64,000 bases of DNA, taken from assembly GCA_029260765.1 (NCBI GenBank), contig JAJDCP010000063.1:62001-126000 (forward strand), in the 5' to 3' direction. The notes under the pieces are model-generated. The model searched no databases. It was not told the origin of the DNA and saw only the letters and a list, made by a program, of their open reading frames with translations. Position numbers and translations under genes: made by a program. Within the stretch, counting starts at the first letter, position 1. The number at the start of each line of letters is the position of its first letter. Shown piece after piece: positions 53,256 through 63,165 of the stretch. This DNA comes from Planctomycetota bacterium (GTDB lineage Bacteria > Planctomycetota > J058 > JAJDCP01).

Positions 53256-53560
53256 GATTCCCCTTTTTTTCCCGCGCTCGTCTTGCCCGCGCTCGCTGCA
53301 ATCACAGCGGCGGCCAGAATCGCCAGCAGGCAGCCGAGCACATAGCCGAGCAGTTGCCGCTCAAAGGCCTGCTCCGTGATCAGCTGCGCGCGGCCGCTCC
53401 AGAAGGCATGTACGGCGACGACCAGCAGAAACAGGCGTGCGAAGTTCTTCAGGCTGAGGATCTCGCCAAGATCTGGCTCATCGCTCGGAGGCTTCGGCCA
53501 TACCGGTCCCCCTCCGTTGCCGTTCTCGGGGTCGCTCGGTTTCTCCGCATCGTCCGCCAC
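53252..53560 (-). CDS. small membrane protein (102 aa)
   Basis: GTG 53560 with GAGGAG eight bases upstream. Acidic N-terminus, then two hydrophobic segments (FARLFLLVVAVHAFW and LLGYVLGCLLAILAAAVIAA), basic end. Its stop overlaps the ATG of the disulfide reductase (ATGA), suggesting coupling. Function unknown. Confidence 0.68.
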   Translation of the reverse strand: MADDAEKPSDPENGNGGGPVWPKPPSDEPDLGEILSLKNFARLFLLVVAVHAFWSGRAQLITEQAFERQLLGYVLGCLLAILAAAVIAASAGKTSAGKKGES

Positions 53561-53642
53561 TGCCGGGTCTCCTCGCCCATGTGCGCCCGGCCAGCCTATC
53601 CGATGCGTCACGGGCAGGCAACGGCGGGGTCGGGGCGGTGCA

Positions 53643-55799
53643 TCAACGGAAGCTGTAGCTGGTCAGCTGGGGCCGGGTGGCGCGCTCGAACACGAACACC
53701 CGCGGATGGTCGTGGCGCCAGACCTCTGGCGCTGCGTCCGCTCCACCAAAGTCGATTCCCCAGAGCGTCGGAGGGTTGCTGAAGACCCTCGCCAGGCGCA
53801 ACCCGTAAAGGTCGGCGGTCACCTGCCTGCTGTCGGACACCTGGTAGCGGGTGTCTTCGCTGAACAGCTCTGCGTAGTAGGTCGCGGCCAAACGGTAGGT
53901 CTCGCGCGCCGCCCAACGGTCGGCGCTGAACACCAGCAGTTGGCCCTGGTTGAGGACATCAGCGATGGTGCGCAGCGAGCCCTCGTCAGAGACTCCACGG
54001 CAGATCGCGTTCAGGTCAGCCTCGCGCCGTTTGACTGCCGCTTCGCGGTAGGAGGCGCGCGCCTTCTCGGCGGTCTCGGCGTCGAGCTCGCCAGCGGCGA
54101 TCAGCAGCTCGGAGAGCAGCTGCGTGCCATCTTGCCAGGCTGGATGTGCGACAGCCTTCTCGACGGCCTCCTCCTCGATCTCGCCGACCCGGGTCAAGCC
54201 GGTCACCATCTCGAGGTCGATCGCTTCTGCGCTGTACCGACTCTCATAGGTCAGGGCCAGCCCGCGGATGTCGAGCTCACGGGCCGCGGGCTCCAGGCTC
54301 GCAGGCAGTGCCTCTCGCAGCCCGTTCGGGCCACGCTCGGTGACGACTACGGCGCCCTTGGGGTACTTCTCGGCCATCCAGCGCAAGGCCGCTGCCCGGG
54401 GATCGGGCTGGGAATACAGACTGCTGAAAGCGAGCCCGAACAGCAGCAGGTGCGCCGCGACCAGCGTCGCCAGGGCGCGCATCGGTAGCCGCGGGCGCCC
54501 CGACCACAGCGCGCTGAGCGCGCGGCCGGCGAGCAACGCAAACACCGGAGCCAGCATGCGCATTGGAGCGAGGAGCTTGAGTTGCAGCGAGCTGTAGAGC
54601 AGTGTCGCGAGCAGGCCGAACAAGGCCACGGGTAGCGCCCGACGGCGCCGATCCCAGAGGCTGAGCAGGCAACCCGCCGCCAGGCAGACCATCAGGGGCC
54701 AGCCGACCAGCGAAGGCAGCACGCGGCGCAGGGTGTAGAGCACTGCCGGAGCCTGCGCCAGGTGCATGCGGCCGCGCTCGGTCTGCAGCTCTTCGCTGGG
54801 AAAATCGGCCAGCAACGAGAAGGCGTGCACGCGCAGCGAGCCCGGCCCGAGATCCTCGCTGTCGTCGAGATCACCGTCGGCGTTGATATCGACCTGGCCG
54901 AGCCAGTAATGCCGCGGATGCAGCCATGAGGACGGGCTGAGCAGCGCGAAACTCAGCACAGCCAGGGCGATGGCCGCAGCCGGCCGCAGAGAAATGAGTC
55001 CGCGCAGCCGTTGCCAGCCCTCGCCAGTCCGGGGCGCCGCTGGGGAAGGCGAAGAGCTCTGCTGGGGTCGCCGCCCGGCACACCACCAGACCAGGGGCAG
55101 CAGCAAGGGCAGCAGGTACAGACTGGTCGCGCAGGCGAGGCCGACGCCTGCCCCCGCTGCGCTGACGCTCAGCCAACCGGGCCGCCGACCAGCGCGCGCG
55201 GCCAGCCCCAGAGCCAACACGCTCAGCAGTCCCGCCAGGCTGTCCTCGCTCGCGAAGTGGCTGGCCTGCAGCGCGAGCGGCAGGCAAGCGAGCACAAAGG
55301 CGGCCCACAAACCCGGCAGGCGTCCGCGGAACAGGCGCCGGGCCAGCCAGTACACGCCCCAGATCGCGAGCACTCCGGCCAGCGCCGAGAAGGCACGCGC
55401 GGCGACCAGCAGCGCATCGCTGAGCGGGGCGTGCGCGCTGCTCTGGAAGGCGGACCCCAGCAGCGCCAACCAGGCGGCGAGGCTGAAGTAGTAGAAATGC
55501 CCGCTGCGGCTGGCCGGAAACCTGACGCCGTAGAGCTCGAAGCTGGGGTCGGCGCCGTCAAGCTCGTGCGCGATCCGCACGGTCTCGGACTCACGGGGAT
55601 GGAACTTGCTGGCCTCGAAGCTGAGCGGCAGCCCGTCGCCGTCGTGCAGACCCGTGCGCACGAAGCTGCCCCAGTCGAGGCCGCGCAGCCGCAAACCGGC
55701 CCCGAGCAAGAGGATCAGAGCGAGGAGCAGCCAGGCAGATCTGCGGGAGAGAGAACGCGCACGCGGCGGGGGTGCCGGGACTTCGGGAGCTGAGGACAC
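53643..55799 (-). CDS. GT-C type glycosyltransferase membrane protein (718 aa)
   Basis: N-terminal membrane helix, an extracytoplasmic loop with HPRESETVRIAHELDG, then about ten more helices in the arrangement of PMT/ArnT-like (GT39/GT83) transferases, which use polyprenyl-phosphate sugars. An Asp/His-rich first loop replaces the usual DE motif. A soluble ~260-residue C-terminal part follows. GTG start with AAGGA upstream. Likely modifies lipid or protein at the outer face of the inner membrane. Confidence 0.75.
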   Translation of the reverse strand: MSSAPEVPAPPPRARSLSRRSAWLLLALILLLGAGLRLRGLDWGSFVRTGLHDGDGLPLSFEASKFHPRESETVRIAHELDGADPSFELYGVRFPASRSGHFYYFSLAAWLALLGSAFQSSAHAPLSDALLVAARAFSALAGVLAIWGVYWLARRLFRGRLPGLWAAFVLACLPLALQASHFASEDSLAGLLSVLALGLAARAGRRPGWLSVSAAGAGVGLACATSLYLLPLLLPLVWWCAGRRPQQSSSPSPAAPRTGEGWQRLRGLISLRPAAAIALAVLSFALLSPSSWLHPRHYWLGQVDINADGDLDDSEDLGPGSLRVHAFSLLADFPSEELQTERGRMHLAQAPAVLYTLRRVLPSLVGWPLMVCLAAGCLLSLWDRRRRALPVALFGLLATLLYSSLQLKLLAPMRMLAPVFALLAGRALSALWSGRPRLPMRALATLVAAHLLLFGLAFSSLYSQPDPRAAALRWMAEKYPKGAVVVTERGPNGLREALPASLEPAARELDIRGLALTYESRYSAEAIDLEMVTGLTRVGEIEEEAVEKAVAHPAWQDGTQLLSELLIAAGELDAETAEKARASYREAAVKRREADLNAICRGVSDEGSLRTIADVLNQGQLLVFSADRWAARETYRLAATYYAELFSEDTRYQVSDSRQVTADLYGLRLARVFSNPPTLWGIDFGGADAAPEVWRHDHPRVFVFERATRPQLTSYSFR

Positions 55800-55876
55800 A
55801 GGAGGTCCTTCCTGGCTGGGGAACGCTTCGCATTAGGAGCGCCGCCGGGGGAGTGGGCGGTCTACCGATTCTCAGC

Positions 55877-57355
55877 TCAGGGAGACAGCCGCGTGATGTA
55901 GTCCTTCCAGGCTTCTTCGATTTCGGGAATCGGGCGGTTGAACAGCTCTTCGAAAGTCTTCGTGCCTTCGTAGGTTCCGTCCCGGACCCGCTCGTAGTAT
56001 TCGATGAAACGCTCTTTGCCGCCTTTGGTTCCATGGATCAGGAAATAGATCAGGCCCCAGGCGTGGGCGTAATGGAAGGCCCCGAACTGGGATTGCTCCA
56101 TGCGCAACAGCTCTGCCAGGCCGACGTACTCTCCGCTGCGCATCGCGTTCTTCAGAGTACTGAGGCGTGCCTGCGGGATGACGCTGGTGCGCAGCTTGCG
56201 CCCCTCGACCTCGCTGGCCTCGAAGTATACGGCCAGGCCTTCGATGAACCAGATCCGCGCCGACCACATCGCCCGTCCGAAGACCAGGCCCTGGAACTGG
56301 TGGGTGCCTTCGTGGAACAGCACTTCCTGGGTGCTCAAGCTGCCGAGCGAGCCATGGAAGGCGACGATCTTCTCGCCGTCGTAGAAGCCGCCGACGCCTG
56401 GTCCCATTCCTGTCTGGGCCATGAACTCGTTCTGGCTGCCATAGATCAAGATCGGAAAGGGCCGGGTCAGCTCTTGCTCATAGGCGAAGATCTTCTTGTA
56501 GCTCTCAAACATCAGGTCCATGATCTGGCCAAGCCGCTGCACTTCGCGCGCATCGCCATTGGAGAGGATGTCGTAGTACTTGGTGCTGTGCCCCACCTGC
56601 CAGCCACCCGACCGTTTCTCCTGCTCGAGGGCTGCGGCGCGCTCTTCGGGGCTCATCGCGGGTTGTTGCGGGTCGTTCTCTTTCGGCACGGCCCGGCGCT
56701 CTTCAAGCTTCGAGGCCACCGTCGGCGCGCCGGGGTTTTCTTTGGGAGCGCGGGGCCTGCGGATGCGCTCCTTGTCTTCGGCGGCCAGCTGGTCTTTCGG
56801 CACCCAGACGCCATCGTCGAGCTGCACCAACCCCTGTTCGTACTTCTTCTGGTCCTCCCCCGGGATCCACTCGCCCTCGTAACGGACGTAGCCTTCGCGC
56901 AGCAGGTATTCTTCCTCGGTCAGCCACTCGCCGTTGTAGCGGCGGTAGCCCAGCTGCTCGTGTGCCTCGCGATGGCCCTTGTCGAGCCGGATCACGCGGT
57001 GGAACAGGTCGATGGCTTGCGGGTACAGGCCCTTGTTCATGCACCACAGGCCGAGCTCGTAGGCGCCATCGACGTCGTGCGAGCGCAGATCTTCAAGGCT
57101 CTGCTCATACTCGGAGAAGATGTCGGCGGACTTCTCGATCAGGGCGATGCGATGCAGCTCGATGGTCTTCTTGCTGCGTCCGGTGTCGACGATGATGAAG
57201 TCTTCATTCTCCTCGACGATCACCCCCTCGAGCACGCGTCCGTCGGTGAGGACGATGCGGTCTGCGAAGACGGGAGACGGGGAGACGGCGAACCAGAGTC
57301 CCAGTCCGAAGAGAAGCAGCAGCAGACTGCCGAGCAGACGCCGGGTCCGGATCAT
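55877..57355 (-). CDS. exported DUF1570 metalloprotease-like protein (492 aa)
   Basis: Signal sequence at ~8-31 (LLGSLLLLLFGLGLWFAVSP, ending FA-D). Residues ~32-75 form a small beta domain (VLTDGRVLEGVIVEENEDF), then a TPR-like part with repeated YNGEWLTEEEY/YEGEWIPGEDQ/DDGVWVPKDQL units. The C-terminal domain has HEGTHQ (HExxH zinc motif) and WFIEGLAVYFEASE with the third-ligand Glu of gluzincin-type proteases, as in DUF1570. AGGAGG six bases upstream. Such proteins are frequent in Planctomycetota. Confidence 0.85.
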   Translation of the reverse strand: MIRTRRLLGSLLLLLFGLGLWFAVSPSPVFADRIVLTDGRVLEGVIVEENEDFIIVDTGRSKKTIELHRIALIEKSADIFSEYEQSLEDLRSHDVDGAYELGLWCMNKGLYPQAIDLFHRVIRLDKGHREAHEQLGYRRYNGEWLTEEEYLLREGYVRYEGEWIPGEDQKKYEQGLVQLDDGVWVPKDQLAAEDKERIRRPRAPKENPGAPTVASKLEERRAVPKENDPQQPAMSPEERAAALEQEKRSGGWQVGHSTKYYDILSNGDAREVQRLGQIMDLMFESYKKIFAYEQELTRPFPILIYGSQNEFMAQTGMGPGVGGFYDGEKIVAFHGSLGSLSTQEVLFHEGTHQFQGLVFGRAMWSARIWFIEGLAVYFEASEVEGRKLRTSVIPQARLSTLKNAMRSGEYVGLAELLRMEQSQFGAFHYAHAWGLIYFLIHGTKGGKERFIEYYERVRDGTYEGTKTFEELFNRPIPEIEEAWKDYITRLSP

Positions 57356-57628
57356 TGGTGGCCTCCTGAGCGGGTGGTGCCGGGCATCGCATCCTACCTC
57401 GCCTCGCGGCTTGCGGTCAATCGCTTGCGCCCGTCGGGGTCCTTTGCAGGACCTGTCGCTGATTGTCTACGCAACCGGACCCCGGAAGTTGGCATCGTAG
57501 CTGGCGCAAGCCTCGGCAGTGTCACGATTGTGTCGACCCTGGCGCGCAAAAAAAAATCGTTGCCCTGGGCATTCTTTCCGGACGCTCGCTAGAATTAGGA
57601 CAACGCACGTTTGAGGTCTGGAGGAATC

Positions 57629-58066
57629 ATGGCCGCTAATCCCTACAGGAATCTCCTGCTCGCAAAAATCCGCAGCTGCGCCGGGCCCCGCCCGAACGTG
57701 GTTGTCAACAAAGACCCGATGAAGACCAGCCGCAAGCACACCCGCTTCAATGCTGGTGGTGCCGCAGCCCTGGCCTTCGGCGGTCTGTTCGCTTTCGCGC
57801 TCGGTGCCCGCCCGACCCGCCAGACGCGTGAAGCGGGCGGTGGCAAGTCTGCCAACATGATCAATGACAATGAGCAGGCGACCATCAACAACATGCACAA
57901 GCTGTCGTTGTGGTACAAGAAACGGGCAGAGGCAGCCGGCCAGGCTGTCAAGCAGCTCGAAGAGACGATGAAGCTGGCGATGGTGATCCAGAAGAAGAGC
58001 GCCGTGTCTGCGACTGAGACCAGCGGTGCGGTCCAGACCCACGTGGCGGCCTACCTCAAGAACTGA
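57629..58066 (+). CDS. small membrane-associated hypothetical protein (145 aa)
   Basis: ATG 57629 with GGAGG four bases upstream, preferred over 57611. Basic N-terminus, one hydrophobic segment (GGAAALAFGGLFAFALGARP, ~46-65) and a helical C-terminus. Lies downstream of an A-tract (57548-57556). A TAGAAT hexamer at 57590 could be a -10 element. Function unknown. Confidence 0.68.
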   Translation: MAANPYRNLLLAKIRSCAGPRPNVVVNKDPMKTSRKHTRFNAGGAAALAFGGLFAFALGARPTRQTREAGGGKSANMINDNEQATINNMHKLSLWYKKRAEAAGQAVKQLEETMKLAMVIQKKSAVSATETSGAVQTHVAAYLKN

Positions 58067-58094
58067 GCCACTCGGGTTCCTCCCAGCCTGTGCA

Positions 58095-60524
58095 TCAGCG
58101 ACGGCGTGCCTTCAACAGGCGCGCTTGTGCTGTTTGTGGCTGCTCTGGCCAGAAGTGCTTGGGGTAGCGTCGGCGTAGCGCCGGCATCATTTCTGGATAA
58201 TGCCTCTGCCAGAATCCCTCCAGATCGGAAGTGACCTGCACCGCACGCTTGTTCGGAGCGAGCAGGTGGACGACAGGGGAGCTGTCGCCGCAGGCGGGCA
58301 GGCTGGCGAGTCCGAAGAAGTCCTGGATGTAGCCCTGCAGCCAGGGAGCTTGCTGGCGCGCATAGTGCAGTTTCAGCGTACGTCCGCCGGCTAGCCGCAG
58401 GTTGGCGGGGGCCCGTTGGCGCAGGCTTTGCCTGACGTGTGCCGGCAGCTCTCCCTGCAGGACGGCCAACAGGTCGTGACGAGCGAGCTGCTTGAAGCTG
58501 CAGCGGCCCGCGCACAGGCGCGTCAGGGCGTCTTCGAAGAGCGACTCGTCGGCTGCGGGCAGCGAAGCGTCGCTGCGGCCGGCCCAGGCCAGCCGCAACA
58601 ACCACTGTTCGGCGGCCTGCGCGTCGGTGAAGCGGCGCCAGCCGGAGCGCACTGCCTCTCTCGCGAGCAAGGCGCTGGCCTCAGGGGCCTGGGCGAGTGT
58701 GCTCTCGTGCAGCACCAACTGCTCGTAGAGCAGACGTTCGCGCAACTCGGCGCGTTGTTGCTTGGAATCCCAGACCGCCTGGCGAGACTCGTGCAGGGCG
58801 TCGGGAGAGGCCTCCAACAGCCAGTCGGGCTCGATGGCGGCCAGCTGCGAGGCCTCGCCGCCCGCTGCGCTCTGGCGATCCAATCGCGCGCTGAGCACGA
58901 TGCAGAAGGGGCTGCGCACACGGCTGTGCCGGCCGACTCTCAGGCTACCGCCGCGGCAGAGCTGCAGATTCCCCTGGGCACTGCGGCGCGCAACCCGGTC
59001 TGGGTAGCCAGCCAGCAGGGCCTCACACAGCCGCGGATCGCGGACATCTACCCCGGCTCGCCAACCCAGCTGCCGCGCTACGCGCAGCAAACGGCGCTGC
59101 TCGGGGCGACCGGGTTGGGCGCTCAGCGCCTCCAGCTGCGGGAACAGGTCGCAGGGAGTCTCCACCAGGGCGCCGCGTGTTCGCGGGCCGCCGGCCTCGC
59201 TCAGCAGGGCGCAGGCCAGGGCCGCTTGGGCTCGTATGCCGCACTGATCAGCGGCCAACAGCACAGTTCCCAGGCGAGGATGGAGGGGGAGCGCGCCCAG
59301 CGCTCGTCCGCGCGCCGTCAGCTGGCCCGATTCGTCGAGTGCGCCGAGCACCGTGAGCAGCGCTCGGGCGGCCTGCCAGCGTTCGGGCGGGGGCGGGTCC
59401 GGCCAGCGCAGACTCGACGCGTCTGCGACCCCGGCCAGGCGCAGCGCCAGCAGGGGCTCGGCCAGGTCGAGGCGCAGCAGCTCAGGGGCCGCGAAGGCCG
59501 GGCGGCGCTCGAAGTCCTGGCGGGTGTAGAGGCGCAGACAGTGCCCCGGCGCCTCGCGGGCCGCGCGACCGGCCCGCTGAATACCCGAGGCCTGGCACAC
59601 CGGGCCGGTGTCGAGAGTGGCGAGGCCGCTCCAGGGGTCGTGGCCGGGCTGCCGCGCCAGGCCGGTGTCGAGCACGGCCCGCACGCCTGGTACGGTCACC
59701 GATGACTCGGCCAGATTGGTAGCCAATATGCATTTGCGCCGCGGGCCCGGGGTCAACGCACGGTCCTGCGCTTCCCGCGGCAGGGCTCCGAAGAGCTCGC
59801 ACACCTCCAGCTGAGGAAAGCGCGCCGCGCAGCGGGCGCGCGCCCGTCGGATGGCAGCGGCCCCCGGAAGGAAGGCCAGCACGTCCCCGCTGTCCTGGGT
59901 CTCTAGCAGTCGCGCCAGCCCGTCCGCCACCAGCTCTTCCAGGGGTTTGCGCGGCACGTGGGGCAGGTGTTCGATGGAGAGGGGATAGTGGCGGCCAGGA
60001 ACCTCGTAGAACGGAGCGTCCAGGACCCTGGTCAGGGGCTGCGCGTCGATGGTCGCAGACATCACCACCAGAATCAACTCGGGCCGCCTGCGGCGCAGGT
60101 TTTCCAGCAGAACCAAGGCCAGGTCCGTGTGCAGGTGGCGCTCATGGAACTCATCGAGCACGACGGCTGCCACACCAGACAGCTCGGGGTCGGTGATCAA
60201 GCGGCGCGTCAGCAGGCCCTCGGTGACGTATAGGAGCTGTGTATCACGGCCTGCTTGGCGCTCGAAGCGTACCTGGTAGCCGACCTTTCCCCCCAGCCTC
60301 TCGCCGCTCTCCCTGGCCACTTGGGAGGCCGCCAAGCGGGCAGCCAGACGGCGCGGCTCGAGCACCAGCACCCGGCCGTCCAGGCGTTGGGCCAGGGCAG
60401 GGGGGAAGCGCGTGGTCTTGCCAGCGCCGGGGCTGGCGGCCAGCACCAGGCCACGTCGGGAGAGGCAGGTCTCGACCAGCTCAGGAAGATGGGGGTCGAT
60501 CGGCAGGGGGACGCGCCCAGCCAT
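58095..60524 (-). CDS. hrpB: DEAH-box ATP-dependent helicase HrpB (809 aa)
   Basis: Walker A SPGAGKTTRFP, motif II DEFHERHLHTD, motif III VMSATID, motif VI IQRAGRAAR, then the HrpB C-terminal domain (LRLAGGRTLKLHYARQQAPW and the conserved PNKRAVQVTSDLEGFWQRHY). Full family length. A predicted RNA helicase of uncertain role. ATG with GAGGAG upstream; overlaps the 67-aa gene by 44 bases. Confidence 0.95.
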   Translation of the reverse strand: MAGRVPLPIDPHLPELVETCLSRRGLVLAASPGAGKTTRFPPALAQRLDGRVLVLEPRRLAARLAASQVARESGERLGGKVGYQVRFERQAGRDTQLLYVTEGLLTRRLITDPELSGVAAVVLDEFHERHLHTDLALVLLENLRRRRPELILVVMSATIDAQPLTRVLDAPFYEVPGRHYPLSIEHLPHVPRKPLEELVADGLARLLETQDSGDVLAFLPGAAAIRRARARCAARFPQLEVCELFGALPREAQDRALTPGPRRKCILATNLAESSVTVPGVRAVLDTGLARQPGHDPWSGLATLDTGPVCQASGIQRAGRAAREAPGHCLRLYTRQDFERRPAFAAPELLRLDLAEPLLALRLAGVADASSLRWPDPPPPERWQAARALLTVLGALDESGQLTARGRALGALPLHPRLGTVLLAADQCGIRAQAALACALLSEAGGPRTRGALVETPCDLFPQLEALSAQPGRPEQRRLLRVARQLGWRAGVDVRDPRLCEALLAGYPDRVARRSAQGNLQLCRGGSLRVGRHSRVRSPFCIVLSARLDRQSAAGGEASQLAAIEPDWLLEASPDALHESRQAVWDSKQQRAELRERLLYEQLVLHESTLAQAPEASALLAREAVRSGWRRFTDAQAAEQWLLRLAWAGRSDASLPAADESLFEDALTRLCAGRCSFKQLARHDLLAVLQGELPAHVRQSLRQRAPANLRLAGGRTLKLHYARQQAPWLQGYIQDFFGLASLPACGDSSPVVHLLAPNKRAVQVTSDLEGFWQRHYPEMMPALRRRYPKHFWPEQPQTAQARLLKARRR

Positions 60525-60684
60525 GCAGCTCCTCCAGAGGTTCGGCCAGCTTCTTCTGCAGGCGCGCTGCCGCGGGACCCAATGCCTCCGGGGCAGCCCG
60601 CTGCAGGTCGTGACAGGTCGAGCGCAGATGGTCGTGCAGCTGCGCGCTCAAGTCGGCGAGCCGCTCGAGCTGTTCGGGGGTCAT
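60481..60684 (-). CDS. small hypothetical protein (67 aa) between the pseudouridine synthase and hrpB
   Basis: ATG 60684 with GAGG seven bases upstream, overlapping the pseudouridine synthase stop (ATGA) and running 44 bases into hrpB. Starts MTPEQLERLADLSAQLHDHL, an amphipathic helix. The dense coupling on both sides makes it likely to be real despite its size. No motif. Confidence 0.6.
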   Translation of the reverse strand: MTPEQLERLADLSAQLHDHLRSTCHDLQRAAPEALGPAAARLQKKLAEPLEELHGWARPPADRPPSS

Positions 60685-61589
60685 CTTGGGTCCTCGGCGA
60701 TGCCCAGGCTCTGCAGCACCGTCTCCAACTCGGGGGGCAGCGGGGCGCGCCCCTGCCAGCCTCCCAACTGCGCGGGTAGACCCAACTCGCTGGCGTGCAA
60801 AAAGAGGCGCTGCAGGCCGTGGCGGCCGGCCAGGCGTTGGTTCTCGCCTGCATCGCCGTACAGGGGATCTCCGGCCAGCGGGAATCCGAGCGTCTGCAGA
60901 TGGGCTCGAATCTGGTGGAAGCGGCCGGTTTCGGTGCGCACCGCCAGCAGGCTGTAGCCGTGAGCCCGTGCACGCAGGCTGAAATGGGTCCGTGCGGGTT
61001 TGCCGCGGCGGGCGACCACCGCCCGGAGATGATCGCCTTGACGGCGCTCTGCGAGGGGCCGGTCGACCCGGCCCGTCTGCGGCGCGTTGCCCAGGCACAG
61101 GGCCAGGTAGCACTTGTGGACCTGGCGTTGGCGGAAGGCTTTCCGCAGCGCTTCCAAGCTTGCGGCATTGCGGGCGACGGCCAGGGCTCCGCTGGTGTCG
61201 CGGTCGATCCGATGCCCCAGTCCACAGTCGTCCAGCGAGCGCAACTCTGGGTAGCGGGCAAGCAGGCCGCAGGCCAGGGCACCGCGCCAGTTCCCCGGCC
61301 CCGGCAACACCGCGACGCCAGCGGGTTTGTCCACGACCAGCAGCTCGGGAGCCTCGTGCAAGACGCCAAACTCGACCTTGGGGTTCGCCGCGACCCCGAG
61401 CTCAGGAATCTCGACCTGGTCGCCCGTACGGACCTTCACACCGAGATGGGCGCGCTTGCCGTTGAGCAGGATGCGGCCTTTGCGCGCAAAGCTCTGCAGG
61501 GCGCCGAAGCTGAGCTCGGGTTTGAGCTTGCTCAAGGCGCGGCCGAGTCCTTTGCCGTTGAGCGCATGCGTGATGGCGAGGGTCGCCAT
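60681..61589 (-). CDS. RluC/RluD-family pseudouridine synthase (302 aa)
   Basis: S4-like N-terminus (SFGALQSFARKGRILLNGKR), then the catalytic motif GHRIDRDTSGALAVARN with the nucleophilic Asp, and GRFHQIRAHLQTLGFPLAGD, the second family motif. Isomerises uridine in rRNA. ATG 61589 with AGGAGG eight bases upstream is preferred over the longer frame from 61706. Confidence 0.92.
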   Translation of the reverse strand: MATLAITHALNGKGLGRALSKLKPELSFGALQSFARKGRILLNGKRAHLGVKVRTGDQVEIPELGVAANPKVEFGVLHEAPELLVVDKPAGVAVLPGPGNWRGALACGLLARYPELRSLDDCGLGHRIDRDTSGALAVARNAASLEALRKAFRQRQVHKCYLALCLGNAPQTGRVDRPLAERRQGDHLRAVVARRGKPARTHFSLRARAHGYSLLAVRTETGRFHQIRAHLQTLGFPLAGDPLYGDAGENQRLAGRHGLQRLFLHASELGLPAQLGGWQGRAPLPPELETVLQSLGIAEDPR

Positions 61590-61699
61590 GGCCGGGTCCT
61601 CCTGAACTCCCAGGATGCGACCCGGGCCCGGTTTTGTCGAGGCTCCTAGCAGCTCGTTTTTGCCTGGTCTCTGGCGTACAGTGGGTCGCGGGAGGAGTG

Positions 61700-63067
61700 A
61701 TGGCACGCATTCTGGTTGTCGACGACGAGGCTCATGTTTGCTGGGCCTACAAGAAGATGCTGAGCGCTCGGGGCCATGAGGTGCTCGTCGCTTCGAATGC
61801 CGAAAAGGGTCTGCGCCTGCTCGACGAGGGACCCGAGCTGGTGCTGCTCGACCACCGGTTGCCTGGCATGAGCGGCTTGGAGGCCCTGGCTCACTTCCGC
61901 GAGCGGATGCCTCAGCTGAAGGTGATTCTGATCACCGCGCATGGCACGCTGGGAACCTCGGTCGAGGCGATCCGGCTACAAGCCTACGAGGTGTTGGCCA
62001 AGCCGGTCGAGCTCGCAAGGCTTGAAGAGGTTGTCGATCGGGCGCTCGGCACGGGGGAGACCGAAGTCGACCTGGCATCCGACGATGGGGGTCTGCCACT
62101 GGTCGGCAAGAGCGCGCCGATGGTCGAGTGCTACAAGCGCGTCGCCCTGGTGGCGGCCAGCGATGCCAACGTGCTTCTGTACGGCGAGAGCGGCACGGGC
62201 AAAGAGCTCTTCGCCCGTACCATTCATAACTTCAGCCAACGCGCGGACGGACCCTTCGAGACGGTCAACTGCGGTGCGATTCCAGAGACTCTGCTCGAGA
62301 GCGAGCTGTTTGGGCACGAGAAGGGCGCCTTCACCGGTTCGGTGGCGCGCCGCGTTGGACGTTTGCGGAGGGCCGATGGAGGTACGGTCTTCCTCGATGA
62401 GATCGCCGAGCTTTCGCAACCGGCCCAGGTCAAGCTGCTGCGATTCATCGAAGACAAACGCATCGAGCCGCTGGGGGGGGCACCGGTAGAGGTGTCTGTG
62501 CGCCTGATCGCAGCCACCCACAAGGACCTGCAGCGGGAAGTCGCGGTGGGGAGGTTTCGCGAAGATCTCTTCTTTCGTCTGCACGTGGTCAAGCTCGAGA
62601 TCCCCCCTCTCCGTGAGCGGCGCGAGGACATCCCCGCCCTGGTCTCGAGTTTTCTGCGCCATTTTTCTGGCGCCGCTGCGGCGCGCATCAGCGAAGAGGC
62701 TCTGGCGTCCCTGCAACAACGCGCATGGCCGGGCAACGTTCGCGAGCTGAAGAACGCCGTCGAGCACGCCTGTCTGATGGCCCGCGGCGGGATGCTCCAG
62801 GTGCGTCATCTGCCACCCGAACGGGAAGAATCTGAAGAGCTTCAAGGCGATGCGCTGACCGCTCTGACACGGCAATTCCTCGACGCCGCCGAAGGCAGTG
62901 AAAAACCCTGGGCAGCGGTTATGGGGCGTTGGGAGCGCGCGCTGCTGCGCGAAGCCCTGGCACGTCTTGGCGGAAATCTGGCCGCGACAGCCCGCTTTTT
63001 GGGAATCAACCGGCTGACCCTCCGCAAGAAGCTGAAGGAGCAGGGGCTCTACGAGCGCGAAGCCTGA
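61700..63067 (+). CDS. NtrC-family sigma-54-dependent response regulator (455 aa)
   Basis: Receiver domain with phospho-acceptor D51 (LVLLDHRLPG) and K101, AAA+ domain with Walker A 162-169 (GESGTGKE), GAFTGS at 209-214 where most family members have GAFTGA, Walker B GGTVFLDEIAEL, arginine-finger area FREDLFFRLHVVKLEIPPLR, and a C-terminal Fis-type HTH (LGGNLAATARFLGINRLTL). Activates RpoN-dependent promoters. ATG 61700 with GGAGGAG. No histidine kinase adjoins it. Confidence 0.93.
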   Translation: MARILVVDDEAHVCWAYKKMLSARGHEVLVASNAEKGLRLLDEGPELVLLDHRLPGMSGLEALAHFRERMPQLKVILITAHGTLGTSVEAIRLQAYEVLAKPVELARLEEVVDRALGTGETEVDLASDDGGLPLVGKSAPMVECYKRVALVAASDANVLLYGESGTGKELFARTIHNFSQRADGPFETVNCGAIPETLLESELFGHEKGAFTGSVARRVGRLRRADGGTVFLDEIAELSQPAQVKLLRFIEDKRIEPLGGAPVEVSVRLIAATHKDLQREVAVGRFREDLFFRLHVVKLEIPPLRERREDIPALVSSFLRHFSGAAAARISEEALASLQQRAWPGNVRELKNAVEHACLMARGGMLQVRHLPPEREESEELQGDALTALTRQFLDAAEGSEKPWAAVMGRWERALLREALARLGGNLAATARFLGINRLTLRKKLKEQGLYEREA

Positions 63068-63165
63068 TCCGACAAACACCGAGAAGGCACCTGGCGTCTG
63101 CTCTTGCCCGTTCGGCACAAGCGCCCTATAATGCCTGGCTTGGATCCAAGGGGGGAGGGGAGCTG

